From: Alicyclobacillus tolerans
Lineage (GTDB): Bacteria; Bacillota; Bacilli; Alicyclobacillales; Alicyclobacillaceae
DNA length: 64,000 nucleotides
NCBI RefSeq assembly: GCF_021739485.1
Contig: NZ_JAJFNK010000014.1
Coordinates: forward strand, 1 to 64,000
Direction: 5' to 3'
In this document: one piece after another, positions 1 to 9,339 of the stretch
How the letters are laid out: each line of letters opens with the position of its first letter
Position numbering within the stretch: the stretch's first letter is position 1
Made by a program: the position numbers and the translations under genes
The notes under the pieces: model-generated
Told to the model about the DNA's origin: nothing
What the model saw: only the letters and a program-made list of their open reading frames with translations
The model's database searches: none

Positions 1-863
1 TGGGAACGGAGGTGATGTTCATCTCGAAGCGTACGGTAAGTGAGGGTATGCAAACTGGCTTGAACCAAGTTCTTCGTCGTATGCACCAAGGCGGAGGCTA
101 TACCGCTGACTTGGCCCTCGTGGTCGACACCAGTGAGTTGCACATCCAGGGGCAGGGCGGTGTCATCACAGGATGGATCGAGATCGAGAGCCCACAAACG
201 TTTCACGACGGCATCCGCTCGAAAATGATTCATGCGGGCGGCAAGGTGTATGGTGCAAACGCGATCGAAAAAATGATGAAGGTCATCGCCACATTGCAGG
301 AATTGGAACGCCACTGGGCCGTCACAAAGTCGTATCCGGGATTTCCGGCCGGCATGAACACCATCAATCCAGCCGTCATTGAAGGTGGACGGCACGCAGC
401 GTTTGTGGCAGACCGTTGTGCGCTTTGGATCACGGTGCACTTTTACCCAGACGAAAACTATGAGCAGGTCGTACAGGAAATCGAGGAGTGCGTGTTGGCC
501 GCCGCTAAGGCGGACCCGTGGCTGCGCAACAACCTGCCAAAATTCCGTTGGGGCGGCAAGTCGATGATCGAGGACCGCGGTGAAATCTTCCCGTCTCTGG
601 CTCTTCGACCGGAACAACCCGGCGTCGAGGTGCTTGCCGAAATGCACCGCTCCATCATTGGCACTGAGCCTGTCATCGATATGTCTGGCACCGTCACGGA
701 CGCGGGATGGCTGGGACGAGCCGGCATCGAAACGGTGATCTACGGGCCTGGCGACTTGAAAAACGCCCATGCAGTCGACGAAAGCCTTGCGCTTTCCGAA
801 CTCCTCGACTTTACGAAAGTCATCGCTAGAATGATTGGCTATTGGTGCAATACGCGAAAATAA
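1..863 (+). CDS. M20-family metallopeptidase/deacylase, 5' end outside window
   Basis: C-terminal part of an M20 amidohydrolase (ArgE/DapE/acetylornithine deacetylase type), cytoplasmic zinc enzymes that cut an amide from an N-acyl amino acid or peptide. The frame is open to base 1, so the N-terminal catalytic half with the first metal ligands lies to the left. Visible are the lid/dimerisation domain (about the first 190 codons, containing AVIEGGRHAAFVADRCAL) and the return to the catalytic domain ending in KNAHAVDESL, where the family carries its last metal-binding His. A GTG at 12 and ATG at 15 exist, but the GGAGG before them is too close to act as a ribosome site, and starting there would delete the catalytic domain. 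Substrate cannot be told. It faces the convergent dehydratase genes. Confidence 0.8.
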   Translation, partial: GTEVMFISKRTVSEGMQTGLNQVLRRMHQGGGYTADLALVVDTSELHIQGQGGVITGWIEIESPQTFHDGIRSKMIHAGGKVYGANAIEKMMKVIATLQELERHWAVTKSYPGFPAGMNTINPAVIEGGRHAAFVADRCALWITVHFYPDENYEQVVQEIEECVLAAAKADPWLRNNLPKFRWGGKSMIEDRGEIFPSLALRPEQPGVEVLAEMHRSIIGTEPVIDMSGTVTDAGWLGRAGIETVIYGPGDLKNAHAVDESLALSELLDFTKVIARMIGYWCNTRK

Positions 864-1028
864 CCTCGGCGGACCCCGGCCGAAGTTTTTCTTGACGCTT
901 GTCATTGAGGAGGCCTGGGCAAATGACAATTACAAAAAGGCGCGAGCGGAACGGGGCGCGGCCCAGCCCCGCTTTCGCCCCTCTTCCCGTCCTCCAAAAC
1001 CGGCCCGCGCGCTCTTTTCAACCCTTAC

Positions 1029-1568
1029 CTACTCCTTGGTCCCAATTTTGACACGCATCGTGTTTTGCAGCCTTGCCTTCATCAGGGGAATCAGCCCGCC
1101 GGAATTCAGGATTTCCCACACCGGCCCGCTTACAGGTGGAAATTGCAGTTTCTCCCCCGTGGTCAGATTTTCAAGGGTGCCATCTATCAACGACATCCGC
1201 AATTGGTCACCCGTGCTGACGTGTTGAGTGATATCCGGCAGCGAAACCGCCGGCATCCCAATCGCGATGGAGTTTCGAAAGAAAATGCGCGCGATGGAAT
1301 CTGCGACTACCGCTTGAATGCCAAGCGCCGGCAACACCAAATTGGCGGCCTCCCGATGCGACCCCAACCCAAAGTTCCGGCCAGCCACCAAGATGTCTCC
1401 TGGGGAGACCGACTTGTAGAAATCCGGCTGCACCGCCTGAAACGCGTGCTGTTTTAACAGCCCCATCCCCTCGTCCCCAGCTTCGGCGCCCAATAAGTAT
1501 TCCGTCGGCGCGATCACGTCCGTATCGATGTCGTGACCGACGACAACCGCCCGGCCTTCGATGTTCAT
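1029..1568 (-). CDS. 3-isopropylmalate dehydratase small subunit family (LeuD-like)
   Basis: Small (swivel-domain) subunit of an aconitase-superfamily hydro-lyase, 179 aa, close to the usual LeuD/HacB/DmdB length. It begins MNIEGRAVVVGHDIDTDVIAP, matching the family N-terminus, and its ATG overlaps the stop of the large-subunit gene by 4 bases, so the two are translationally coupled. The substrate motif, normally NFGCGSSREHA, here reads NFGLGSHREAANLV: the Cys and the SREH segment are altered, so substrate choice may differ from isopropylmalate. There is no leuB next to it and leuA lies 55 kb away behind leucine T-boxes, while a CoA-transferase, a carrier and a lyase gene are adjacent. A catabolic role on a methyl- or dimethylmalate-type acid is therefore as likely as leucine synthesis (inference). 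Confidence 0.85.
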   Translation of the reverse strand: MNIEGRAVVVGHDIDTDVIAPTEYLLGAEAGDEGMGLLKQHAFQAVQPDFYKSVSPGDILVAGRNFGLGSHREAANLVLPALGIQAVVADSIARIFFRNSIAIGMPAVSLPDITQHVSTGDQLRMSLIDGTLENLTTGEKLQFPPVSGPVWEILNSGGLIPLMKARLQNTMRVKIGTKE

Positions 1569-2830
1569 ACCAGCACCTCCCGCGGATCGGCGATACAGCC
1601 CTTCACAGCAGAAAACGCAACCGTAGCTGGATTGCCGAGGTAGACTGAGGCCTTTGGACTCCCCATCCGTCCGGCGTAGTTCCGAGTCGAAGAACTAATG
1701 CAAACCTCCCCGTCGGCCAAGTAGCCACGGTAACCGACACAGATCTGGCAGCCGGGGTCGAGAAACTGGGCACCGGCGTCGATAAAGATTTCTGGAAGCC
1801 CCGCCTGCAGGCACTGTTTGTAAACATCCCAAGACGCTGGGGAAACGAGCAGCCGAACGCCCGGGTGAACGCGCCGCCCTTTGAGCACCTCCGCTGCAGC
1901 CTTCAGGTCCTCAAACCGTCCGTTTGCGCACGACCCAATAACGGCCTGGTCAATCCGGATGCCTCGCATGTCCTCCACCGGAAACACGTTGTCGAAACTG
2001 TGCGGTGCCGCAATCTGCGGGCCGATGGCGTCGAGATCGACCTCGACTTGTTCGGAGTAGACCGTGTCGGGGTCCGGAACCACGGGTTGAAAATCCCGGT
2101 CCGTCCGGCTTTTGACGTACTCGAACACCTCCTGGTCGGCTTCGCAAACCCCAAACTTTGCACCCAACTCAACAGCGTGGTCCGTCAGGCACATGCGTTC
2201 GTCGACGGACAAGGCGAACAGGCCATCCCCGCCGTATTCAATCGCCTTGTACTGAGCAAAGTCTGCTCCAAAACGCCCTGCAAGCCAAAGGATCACGTCC
2301 TTGGCAACGGGCCATTGCGGCGCCCTTCCCTTCAAGTTGACGCGAATGGTGTCCGGGACGCGCAGCCACATTTCCCCGAACGTCACGGCGTAGGCAAGTT
2401 CAGTCTCGCCGATCCCAGTGCTCACCGCGTTTAACGCTCCGTAAAGCACTGTATGGGAATCAGAGCCGAGAATCAGCTCGCCTGGCACCACGTGCCCTTT
2501 GTCGACCATGATTTGGTGACATACACCGCACGTTACATCGTAAAAGTGTTTGACACGAAGCGCTTTCGCGATGTTGCGCAGCTTGAGCTCCCGGTCAGCC
2601 TGCAGCTTGCTGCTGGCCGGCTGATTGTGTTCGACAATTAAATAGAACTTTTCCGGGTCCCAGACCCGCGGCACCCCGCCTTCAATACCCTGGGCAAGTC
2701 CGTGCTCCACCGCACTGACAAACGACTGGTATCCCATCACGCCGTCTAACCGGGCATTCACAAAATCCCCCGGTTGAACGCTGTCTCTTCCTGCTTTTTT
2801 AGCGAGAACTTTTTCGACAATGCTAGCCAC
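1565..2830 (-). CDS. 3-isopropylmalate dehydratase large subunit family (LeuC-like)
   Basis: Large, [4Fe-4S]-carrying subunit of the dehydratase, 421 aa, the length of the short (archaeal/HacA/DmdA) LeuC type. Motifs seen: GSCANGRFEDLKAAAEVL with the first cluster Cys near residue 299, DPGCQICVG with the other two cluster cysteines near residue 360, and SSSTRNYAGRMGSP with the substrate-binding Arg. GTG start at 2830 with GGAGG about 8 bases upstream. Known chemistry is stereospecific isomerisation or (de)hydration of a 2- or 3-hydroxy-dicarboxylate. It forms one transcription unit with the small subunit and probably with the CoA-transferase and MFS genes upstream. Isopropylmalate, homoaconitate and 2,3-dimethylmalate remain possible substrates. 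Confidence 0.88.
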   Translation of the reverse strand: MASIVEKVLAKKAGRDSVQPGDFVNARLDGVMGYQSFVSAVEHGLAQGIEGGVPRVWDPEKFYLIVEHNQPASSKLQADRELKLRNIAKALRVKHFYDVTCGVCHQIMVDKGHVVPGELILGSDSHTVLYGALNAVSTGIGETELAYAVTFGEMWLRVPDTIRVNLKGRAPQWPVAKDVILWLAGRFGADFAQYKAIEYGGDGLFALSVDERMCLTDHAVELGAKFGVCEADQEVFEYVKSRTDRDFQPVVPDPDTVYSEQVEVDLDAIGPQIAAPHSFDNVFPVEDMRGIRIDQAVIGSCANGRFEDLKAAAEVLKGRRVHPGVRLLVSPASWDVYKQCLQAGLPEIFIDAGAQFLDPGCQICVGYRGYLADGEVCISSSTRNYAGRMGSPKASVYLGNPATVAFSAVKGCIADPREVLV

Positions 2831-2893
2831 CGGCTGCGCCTCCTTCTCATCGTTTCCATCAGCAACAATCCCAGGCCAAACCTGTGCTTGGGC

Positions 2894-4144
2894 TCATCCG
2901 CGAGTCACGCCTGCTTGCTCCAATTCACGCAGTGCCTCTTCGTCGTAGCCGAGGCCGCGCAGTATATGGTTTGTATGTTCACCGAGCTCCGGGACGTGGG
3001 CAACGCGCCGGGTTCCCGTATCCAACGCAGCGCCCTCCGCCGGGTCGTCCCGTACCTGGTCCTGGGTTGCCTGCACCGCGTTCCACGGCGCCGACAGCGC
3101 CATGGATGGAACTTGGATGAGTTTCCCTTGGTATTCCACCGTTTTAAACGACTGAGCGGTGCTTCTATCGGACAGCACTTCTTCCGGCGAGCGGACGGGA
3201 GCAAATGGAATCTTAAGCCTCAACAGCGTGCTTTCAAGCTCCTCGTACGAATACCCAGACAACAGCTTTGCCAAACGCGGAATCAGCACATCGCGCATGG
3301 TCACCCGGTCTGCATTGTGTCGGTAAGCCGGGTCATCGAGCAGGTCAGTGAGTCCAAAGTGCTGACAAAAGCTTTGCCAGTGTTTATCCGAAGTGATGGC
3401 CAAGAACAAGTCGGGTTCGTCCTGGCACTTGAAAATATCGTACACGCCCCAACCGTTGCGCCCGGCTACGCCGCGTTCGGGAAACGGCAAGGACGGTTCC
3501 TGGGTGAGTTCGTACGTGGCAATTTGCTGCCCCATGTAGAACAGGCTTGCTTCGTACAGTGCGCTTTCCACGCGCTGGCCCACTCCTGTCACTCGCGCTG
3601 CCAAAAGGGCGCTCAAGATTCCCATCACGGAAAAGCACGAAGCAGTCATGTCGATAACCGGAGCGCCGGCGCGCAGCGGCCGCCCGGCGGGTCCCGTCAT
3701 AAAGGTCAAGCCGGACATCATTTCGATAACTTCGTCCAAGGCCGGCCGCTCGTGGTAGGGTCCGGGCAAAAAACCCCCTACTTGGGCGTAGACCAGCTTG
3801 GGATTGAGCGGCCGCAGACTGTCGTAGTCCACTTTCAACCGCTCAGCGACCCCGCTGGCGTAATTGATGACCACCACGTCAATTTGGGGAATCAGCCTCT
3901 GAATCACTTCCAGTCCTCTAGGGTCTTTCAGGTTGACAGCGAGACTTTGTTTATCCGCGTTTAAGTAGGGGAACATGCCGGAACCCGAGGCTGGCATGCT
4001 TCGGGCTTGGTCACCCCGGTCCGGCGGTTCGACCTTAATGACAGTGGCCCCGAGTCCTTGCAGCAGCATTCCGACCGTAGGACCTGCAACAATGTGACCA
4101 AACTCTAACACGCGTACGCTGTTCAATGGGGGAACCGTATTCAT
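2894..4144 (-). CDS. CaiB/BaiF family III CoA-transferase
   Basis: Family III CoA-transferase, 416 aa: moves CoA from an acyl-CoA donor to a free carboxylate through an aspartyl-CoA intermediate, without an external nucleophile. The N-terminal Rossmann-like start (VRVLEFGHIVAGPTVGMLLQ), the RGDQAR segment, the Asp in APVIDMTAS that aligns with the catalytic Asp of formyl-CoA transferase, and GVGQRVESALYEA are all present. ATG start at 4144. It lies between the MFS carrier and the dehydratase pair on the same strand, so the likely sequence is uptake of an acid, activation to its CoA ester and conversion by neighbouring enzymes. The acceptor acid cannot be read from sequence. Confidence 0.9.
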   Translation of the reverse strand: MNTVPPLNSVRVLEFGHIVAGPTVGMLLQGLGATVIKVEPPDRGDQARSMPASGSGMFPYLNADKQSLAVNLKDPRGLEVIQRLIPQIDVVVINYASGVAERLKVDYDSLRPLNPKLVYAQVGGFLPGPYHERPALDEVIEMMSGLTFMTGPAGRPLRAGAPVIDMTASCFSVMGILSALLAARVTGVGQRVESALYEASLFYMGQQIATYELTQEPSLPFPERGVAGRNGWGVYDIFKCQDEPDLFLAITSDKHWQSFCQHFGLTDLLDDPAYRHNADRVTMRDVLIPRLAKLLSGYSYEELESTLLRLKIPFAPVRSPEEVLSDRSTAQSFKTVEYQGKLIQVPSMALSAPWNAVQATQDQVRDDPAEGAALDTGTRRVAHVPELGEHTNHILRGLGYDEEALRELEQAGVTRG

Positions 4145-4267
4145 GTCATTAACTCCTTGTCGCTGAGATTCCCAGTTGATTCTGCGGACCCAAACCGTTG
4201 CGCTTGAGTCCGCAGACCTTGCCGCTTGGGTAGGTTTTACTTGTGTTGTTTTTACTTAAGTAGGTTT

Positions 4268-5629
4268 TTACTTGGCGATGTCCTCCAGCGCACGGCGGTT
4301 CGTCCTGGGCCCAAAGCCGCCGATGACAATAGCGACAATCAGCATGGCGATCGAGATCGCGACAAATACACCGGTGACTCCGTAACGATTGAGCAGCCAG
4401 ACGATGATGAAACTGGTAAATATTGCGCTAAACCGGCTCCAACTGTAGGTGAATCCCACTCCCGTGGATCGAATTCGAGTCGGATAAAGTTCCGCTTGAT
4501 AGGAATGAAACAATGCGCTAAACCAGTTGTTGAAGATGGTAATCAAAAGGCCAAAGACGATAATCCACAGGGGAATCCGCATGGCGGAGAAAATCAACCC
4601 GAACAAGCCAATTCCAATCGAGACGATTGCGATGAGCCACTTGCGCTGGAACCGTTCTGAAGTCCACATGCCCACTAAGGGCCCTACAGGGTTGGCAATT
4701 GCAATAATAAACGTGTACAGAAGAGAGTGAATTATTGTGACGCCTTCTTTGACCAACAGGGTCGGAACCCAACTGGCAAAACCGTAGAATCCGAGCGTTT
4801 GAAACAACTGAAAGACCATCAACATGATGGTGCGGCCGCGCAGCGCCGGAGACCACAGTTCGGCGAAGCGCCCGCTCTTGTCTTCAACTTCTGCGGTTTC
4901 AGTAATGGGCGGTAGCGTTTTCATGGATTCCTTTTCAACAATTTCCTCGATTTTCGTCATCACACCGTTCGCTTCTTCGAAGCGTTTTTGGGTTTCGTAC
5001 CACCGAGGTGACTCATACAGACCGGCTCGAATCCACCAAATTAAAACAGCGCCGAGTGCACCAATCAACATGACCCAGCGCCATCCGGCCATCAAAAAGT
5101 GGGTCGGAACCAGTAAGTAAGCGATCAGCGCGACGACCGGGACCACGCAAAACCCGATGAATTGGCTCAGTGAAATGTAATAGCCGCGGCGAGCAAATGG
5201 AGTCATTTCGCTGACGTACGTATCTACAATGACAAGCTGTGCGCCGACGCCAATGCCAGAAATCAGTCGAAAGACGAGAATCCAAGTTGCAGTTGGGGCG
5301 AAGGCCACGAAAAGCGTCCCGATGGAGTACAACAAAACCGAGTACGTGTAAGCCTGCCGCCGCCCCAGTTTGTCGCTCATCCGGCCGAAGAAATTGGTGC
5401 CTAAAAACATGCCCGCAAAACCAGCACCGACAAAGTAGGCCAACGAACTCACGGTAAACAAGTGCGCGGCGACCAGCGCGACGGCCACGTACCCGGTCAG
5501 AAAAAGTTCGTACATTTCGAAGATGGCACCAAAAGCAGCACGACAAACCAGTCTCGTAAAAAAGGCAGTGGGTGGAAGACGGTTCATTCTCGAAGCGACT
5601 GAACCCATTTGATCCAACGGCAGTGCCAT
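4268..5629 (-). CDS. MFS transporter (metabolite:H+ symporter type)
   Basis: Twelve-helix major facilitator, 453 aa from the chosen ATG at 5629, which has GGAGGGA at good spacing; an in-frame upstream start at 5737 would add 36 hydrophilic residues without a ribosome site. Signature loop between helices 2 and 3 is GRMSDKLGRRQAYTYSVL; a second DxxxR-like stretch is GMWTSERFQRK. The layout with a long hydrophilic central loop resembles the sugar-porter/aromatic-acid symporter branch. First gene of the minus-strand unit carrying CoA-transferase and LeuCD-like genes and divergent from the lyase gene, so it probably imports their substrate. Confidence 0.88.
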   Translation of the reverse strand: MALPLDQMGSVASRMNRLPPTAFFTRLVCRAAFGAIFEMYELFLTGYVAVALVAAHLFTVSSLAYFVGAGFAGMFLGTNFFGRMSDKLGRRQAYTYSVLLYSIGTLFVAFAPTATWILVFRLISGIGVGAQLVIVDTYVSEMTPFARRGYYISLSQFIGFCVVPVVALIAYLLVPTHFLMAGWRWVMLIGALGAVLIWWIRAGLYESPRWYETQKRFEEANGVMTKIEEIVEKESMKTLPPITETAEVEDKSGRFAELWSPALRGRTIMLMVFQLFQTLGFYGFASWVPTLLVKEGVTIIHSLLYTFIIAIANPVGPLVGMWTSERFQRKWLIAIVSIGIGLFGLIFSAMRIPLWIIVFGLLITIFNNWFSALFHSYQAELYPTRIRSTGVGFTYSWSRFSAIFTSFIIVWLLNRYGVTGVFVAISIAMLIVAIVIGGFGPRTNRRALEDIAK

Positions 5630-6044
5630 TAGGCTTCCCTCCGAGTTCCAGATTTTCGAGCCCCAACTAGGTGTACCCTCTCGCGCATTTGTCTGTAGAT
5701 TAAAACAAGGTTCTTTTGCAACCGACTGAAATATCACTTGAAATAAATCAGAAAATTATGTTTATAGAGTTTGTGTCGGTCAACATCGCCCCCTCTTCAT
5801 TGACCTGCAGACGACTCACAAGAATTATATTCAATAAATTCAGAATATTAATATCAGAATATGCGAGAAAAATTTTCATATGAGGGAATCGATTACTGGG
5901 AAGTACCTAATAATTTCCCAACAAGAGAAAGCCCAGATTCCTAGAATCATCATAATAGTTAGATAATTATAACTCATGAAGTCATATAATACGGTTGAGT
6001 GAACCGATCGCGATGGGCGGTTGCCCAAAGAAGGGGGTCAGAAG
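5630..6044. promoter_or_regulatory. AT-rich divergent promoter region
   Basis: About 400 bases without a gene between two divergent catabolic units, much richer in A+T than its surroundings. It holds a 9-base direct repeat TCAGAATAT at 5840-5848 and 5854-5862 (14-base spacing) and many ATTAT/ATAAT runs that could serve as -10 elements in both directions. The repeat is a candidate regulator site; no regulator gene lies next to it, so the controller is unknown. Confidence 0.4.
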
Positions 6045-6974
6045 ATGACAGTGAAACATGTCTTCATTCGCGACGTGGCGCCGCGGGATGGGTTTCAAAT
6101 TGAACCAAACCTGGTTCCTACTGACTTGAAAGTGCACGTCATCAACGCTTTAGGAGCGGCGGGTGTCCCCGGAATCGAAGCCACGTCTTTCGTGCATCCC
6201 AAGGCAGTTCCGCAAATGGCAGATGCAGAAGAAGTGATGAAACAGATTAGGCGTTATCCTAGCACCCGTTACAGCGTACTCGTACCGAACCTCCGAGGAG
6301 CACAGCGGGCCCTTGCCACAGGGCCGGATCAGTTGAACTTGGTAGTTTCGGCCAGCGAAAGCCATAACAGGGCGAATCTCAACCGCGGTACGTTTGAAAC
6401 CCTCGCCGAGCACAAGGCTGTCGCTGAGTTGTCCTTAAAAGCCGGCATCCCGGTTCAGGGAGGCATTGCAACTTCGTTTGGCTGCCCGTTTGAAGGACGT
6501 ATTCCCATCGAACGGGTGTTGACGGTGGTTGAACGCTATGTAGAGATTGGGGTGACAGGCATCGGGTTGGCAGATACGACCGGCATGGCCAACCCCATTC
6601 AAGTGCGCCGATTAGTGAGTGCAGTCAAAGACCGCTGGCCAGATTTGGACGTTCACTTGCATTTCCACAACACGCGCGGGATGGGTCTGGCTAACGTGTA
6701 CGCCGGTTTTCTTGAGGGAGTTACCCATTTTGACGCTTCTTTAGGGGGAATTGGGGGTTGCCCGTTCGCACCCGGGGCGACTGGAAACATCTGTACGGAA
6801 GATACGGTTCACATGTTTTCTGAAATGGGTTTGGAAACTGGTATCGATCTCGATGGCTTAATCCAGCTTTCACGTAGGATGGAAAAAGCCCTCGGGCACA
6901 AATTGCCTGGCCAGGTCATGAAAGCAGGCAAGACGATGGACTTACATCCCCTGCCTCCGGGAATCTCCCGGTAG
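6045..6974 (+). CDS. HMG-CoA lyase-like DRE-TIM metallolyase
   Basis: TIM-barrel acyl-CoA lyase of the hydroxymethylglutaryl-CoA lyase family, 309 aa. Seen: RDVAPRDGFQIE near residue 10 (substrate and metal site), the metal-binding pair in HLHFHNTRGMGLAN near residue 205, and the G-loop IGGCPFAPGATGN near residue 240 with the catalytic Cys. ATG at 6045 is preferred because AGGGGG lies 8 bases upstream. Family reactions are retro-Claisen cleavages such as HMG-CoA to acetoacetate plus acetyl-CoA; citramalyl-CoA lyases also occur in the wider superfamily. Divergent from the CoA-transferase/MFS/dehydratase unit, so it may cleave the CoA ester made there (inference). It could instead serve leucine degradation, but no other leucine-degradation genes are adjacent. 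Confidence 0.88.
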   Translation: MTVKHVFIRDVAPRDGFQIEPNLVPTDLKVHVINALGAAGVPGIEATSFVHPKAVPQMADAEEVMKQIRRYPSTRYSVLVPNLRGAQRALATGPDQLNLVVSASESHNRANLNRGTFETLAEHKAVAELSLKAGIPVQGGIATSFGCPFEGRIPIERVLTVVERYVEIGVTGIGLADTTGMANPIQVRRLVSAVKDRWPDLDVHLHFHNTRGMGLANVYAGFLEGVTHFDASLGGIGGCPFAPGATGNICTEDTVHMFSEMGLETGIDLDGLIQLSRRMEKALGHKLPGQVMKAGKTMDLHPLPPGISR

Positions 6975-7119
6975 CCGTCAACATTCTGCTGGCCACAACT
7001 AGACGACAAGCAAGCAGGCTGGCAGCCAACAGGCCCCGGATTAGGATGGAGCCGCCAAAAGCGGCCCCATGTTGTGTTAATAATTCCGCTAGAGGTGGTG
7101 ACATGAGCGGGAATGCCGC

Positions 7120-7992
7120 CTAGAACCCGGCAGTAAGGAAACTTGCAATCGCTTCGATTTGCTCTGGCGTGTTCAATGCCGGGGCGTGACCGCAGCCGGC
7201 GATCTCGATACCTGTACAGTTCACGGGTCCACTCTTCATTCGCGCAAACACATCGGAAGGCAAAATGTCCGAGGTCTCTCCGCGAAGCACAAACACTGGA
7301 CATTCAATCTGGTTCCAGGTCTCCCACAGCTCAAGTTCCGCGGGGCGCGTCATCTGCACGGCGATGTTGGGATCGTAGTCCGGGGAGAAACTGCCGTCTT
7401 CCGTCCTGCGGGCCGAATTCTCCGTAAAGTGGGTCCAGCCTTCCTCCGACTGAATCCCAAACGAAGCGTAAATGCCTTGATAGTAGCTGACGAGTTCACG
7501 GAGGCTGCGAAACCTGGGAGGCTTTGAGAGGTAAGAGACAATCCGTTGAATCCCGGCGTTTAAAGTCTCCGTGGCCGATGCCGAATCGGCCATGGGTCCG
7601 GGGCCAATGTCGTTCAAGACCAGGCGGCTGATACGGCCTTTTAAGGCGGAACCCGCCAAGCGAATCCCGAGGGCACCGCCCATGGACGTGCCAATCCAGC
7701 GAACGCGATCGACTTCCAGGCTGTTAACGAGATGGACTAAATCGGAGACATAGCGATCAAAACGGTAGTCCGCGTCCGGGTTTTCGGACCATTGACTCAG
7801 GCCGCGGCCCATCACGTCTGGACAGACGACACGAAATCGCACGGCCAACTCCTCAGCAATGGCGTCAAAGTCTCTTCCGTTCCGAGTCAAGCCATGCACG
7901 CACACCACTGTCTCTGGGTTCTCTGACCCCCATTCAGAAAAGTGCATTTCCATTCCATTCGTCGAGATATACCTGGATTTTCGCGTGCTCAA
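7120..7992 (-). CDS. alpha/beta hydrolase
   Basis: Cytoplasmic alpha/beta-fold hydrolase, about 290 aa. Oxyanion segment VCVHGLTRNGRD near residue 35, nucleophile elbow GTSMGGALG near residue 103, acid residue region RGETSDILP, and catalytic His in AGCGHAPALN near the C-terminus give a complete triad. A longer version starting with ATG at 8010 is possible, but the strong AAGGAGG lies inside those first codons and points to the TTG at 7992. Homologues include esterases, enol-lactonases and C-C hydrolases; the substrate is not deducible. Convergent with the lyase gene and the next gene downstream of cysK. Confidence 0.82.
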   Translation of the reverse strand: MSTRKSRYISTNGMEMHFSEWGSENPETVVCVHGLTRNGRDFDAIAEELAVRFRVVCPDVMGRGLSQWSENPDADYRFDRYVSDLVHLVNSLEVDRVRWIGTSMGGALGIRLAGSALKGRISRLVLNDIGPGPMADSASATETLNAGIQRIVSYLSKPPRFRSLRELVSYYQGIYASFGIQSEEGWTHFTENSARRTEDGSFSPDYDPNIAVQMTRPAELELWETWNQIECPVFVLRGETSDILPSDVFARMKSGPVNCTGIEIAGCGHAPALNTPEQIEAIASFLTAGF

Positions 7993-8088
7993 ACTGGCAT
8001 CCTCCTTCATTTGGCCGTATCCGGGGCTGTATCCGCGACCACATCCGTCAAACTAATAAGAAAATTATACCCCGTTTTGCCTCAAAGA

Positions 8089-9033
8089 CTAGGACTCAAA
8101 CTGGAACAATGCAGTGGACAGGTACCGTTCTCCTGTATCCGGCAACAGCACGACAATGGTTTTGCCATGGTTTTCGGGCCGGCTGGCGACGACTTTCGCC
8201 GCATGGATGGCCGCTCCTGAGGAAATGCCGACCACGACTCCCTCCGAAGCCGCAATACCTCTCGCAGCCTCGAACGCCTCGTCGTTGGTCACTCGGATGA
8301 CTTCATCGTAAATACGGGTGTTCAACACCTGCGGCACAAACCCGGCGCCAATGCCTTGAATCTTGTGCGGTCCAGGGTTTTCGCCCGACAAAACGGCAGA
8401 ATCCTCCGGTTCGACCGCAATGACACGCAGGGATTCCTTGCGGGACTTGAGAAACTCGCCAACCCCAGTAATGGTTCCACCTGTACCAATGCCGCTGACA
8501 AACACGTCCACTTGGCCGTCCGTATCTTCCCAAATTTCCGGTCCTGTGGTGCGAAGGTGAACCTGGGGATTCGCTGGGTTTTCAAACTGCTGCGGTACGA
8601 ACGAATCCGGGATCTGCTTTTGCAGTTCCTGTGCTTTGGCGATGGCCCCTTTCATCCCTTTTGCGCCTTCGGTCAACACGAGCTCCGCTCCGAGGGCTTT
8701 GAGCAGGTTGCGGCGTTCCACACTCATGGTGTCCGGCATGCACAAGATGCAGCGGTATCCCTTGGCCGCAGATACAAAGGCAAGGGCGATGCCCGTGTTT
8801 CCGCTGGTGGGTTCAATGATAGTGGTGACGCCAGGGCGAATGGCGCCGGCTTGTTCTGCCGATTCGATCATGGCAGACCCAATCCGGTCCTTGACACTGC
8901 CCAGCGGATTAAAGTACTCCAATTTTGCCAGGACCTGAGCTCCGGTCTCACGACTGATGCCGTTCAAGCGAAGCAGCGGCGTTTGGCCAATTAAATCTGT
9001 AATGTTTTGTGCAACCTTCGGACGTGTTTTCAA
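8089..9033 (-). CDS. cysK: cysteine synthase A (O-acetylserine sulfhydrylase)
   Basis: PLP enzyme making L-cysteine from O-acetylserine and sulfide, 314 aa, standard length. PLP-binding Lys48 in NPLGSVKDR, substrate loop TSGNTG near residue 77, phosphate loop GTGGTITG near residue 180, and SSGAAIHAA near the C-terminus are intact. TTG start at 9033 follows GAGGAGG at 7 bases. It is divergent from the sulfate-reduction operon that supplies its sulfide, which supports a role in cysteine synthesis. A cystathionine beta-synthase-like or CysM role is less likely given the motif set. Confidence 0.93.
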   Translation of the reverse strand: MKTRPKVAQNITDLIGQTPLLRLNGISRETGAQVLAKLEYFNPLGSVKDRIGSAMIESAEQAGAIRPGVTTIIEPTSGNTGIALAFVSAAKGYRCILCMPDTMSVERRNLLKALGAELVLTEGAKGMKGAIAKAQELQKQIPDSFVPQQFENPANPQVHLRTTGPEIWEDTDGQVDVFVSGIGTGGTITGVGEFLKSRKESLRVIAVEPEDSAVLSGENPGPHKIQGIGAGFVPQVLNTRIYDEVIRVTNDEAFEAARGIAASEGVVVGISSGAAIHAAKVVASRPENHGKTIVVLLPDTGERYLSTALFQFES

Positions 9034-9339
9034 TGTAATTCCTCCTCTGGTTTCTCGTTTATATTTAAATTCTGATGTGTTTACTATGAATAAAGTCTAA
9101 TCCAATCTCGAATATTTGTACAGCGCCTGAAATCGAATCTCGCAATGGGCGGGAACTGCGCCAAGTACAGACCCTGGTCAGTCGCTGTCTTTGTCCGCCG
9201 GGACTTCGTGCGCAAAAAAATGTCCGTTTTGCCATGCCCTTGAGACCACCCTGGGTATTGACGAAGGTACAGCCGCCTTGTAGACTGCATTTATCGGCTA
9301 AATACCAATTAAATTAATCGGAATACGAGGTGTTGGAAC
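9034..9339. promoter_or_regulatory. cysK-cysH divergent intergenic region
   Basis: About 300 bases without a convincing gene, carrying the promoters for cysK (left) and the cysH operon (right). I looked for the SAM riboswitch that often precedes sulfate genes in Bacillota and did not find its conserved core. A short AT-rich inverted-repeat-like stretch immediately before cysH (about 9300-9328) could be a cysteine-regulator site, but the match is too weak to name. Confidence 0.35.

Noticed and set aside
835..1227. Open frame after the M20 gene on the plus strand
   Set aside because: It lies mostly antisense to the LeuD-like gene, has no ribosome site and no family-like content.
2774..3964. 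Long plus-strand frame opposite the CoA-transferase
   Set aside because: It mirrors the codon structure of the well-supported minus-strand gene and has no recognisable protein motifs.
9034..9339. SAM riboswitch or T-box before cysK/cysH
   Set aside because: A segment reading CCAGGGTGGTCTC on the minus strand faintly resembles the T-box core, but the ACCGCG part, stem I core and a fitting terminator are missing; the SAM-riboswitch core was not found.
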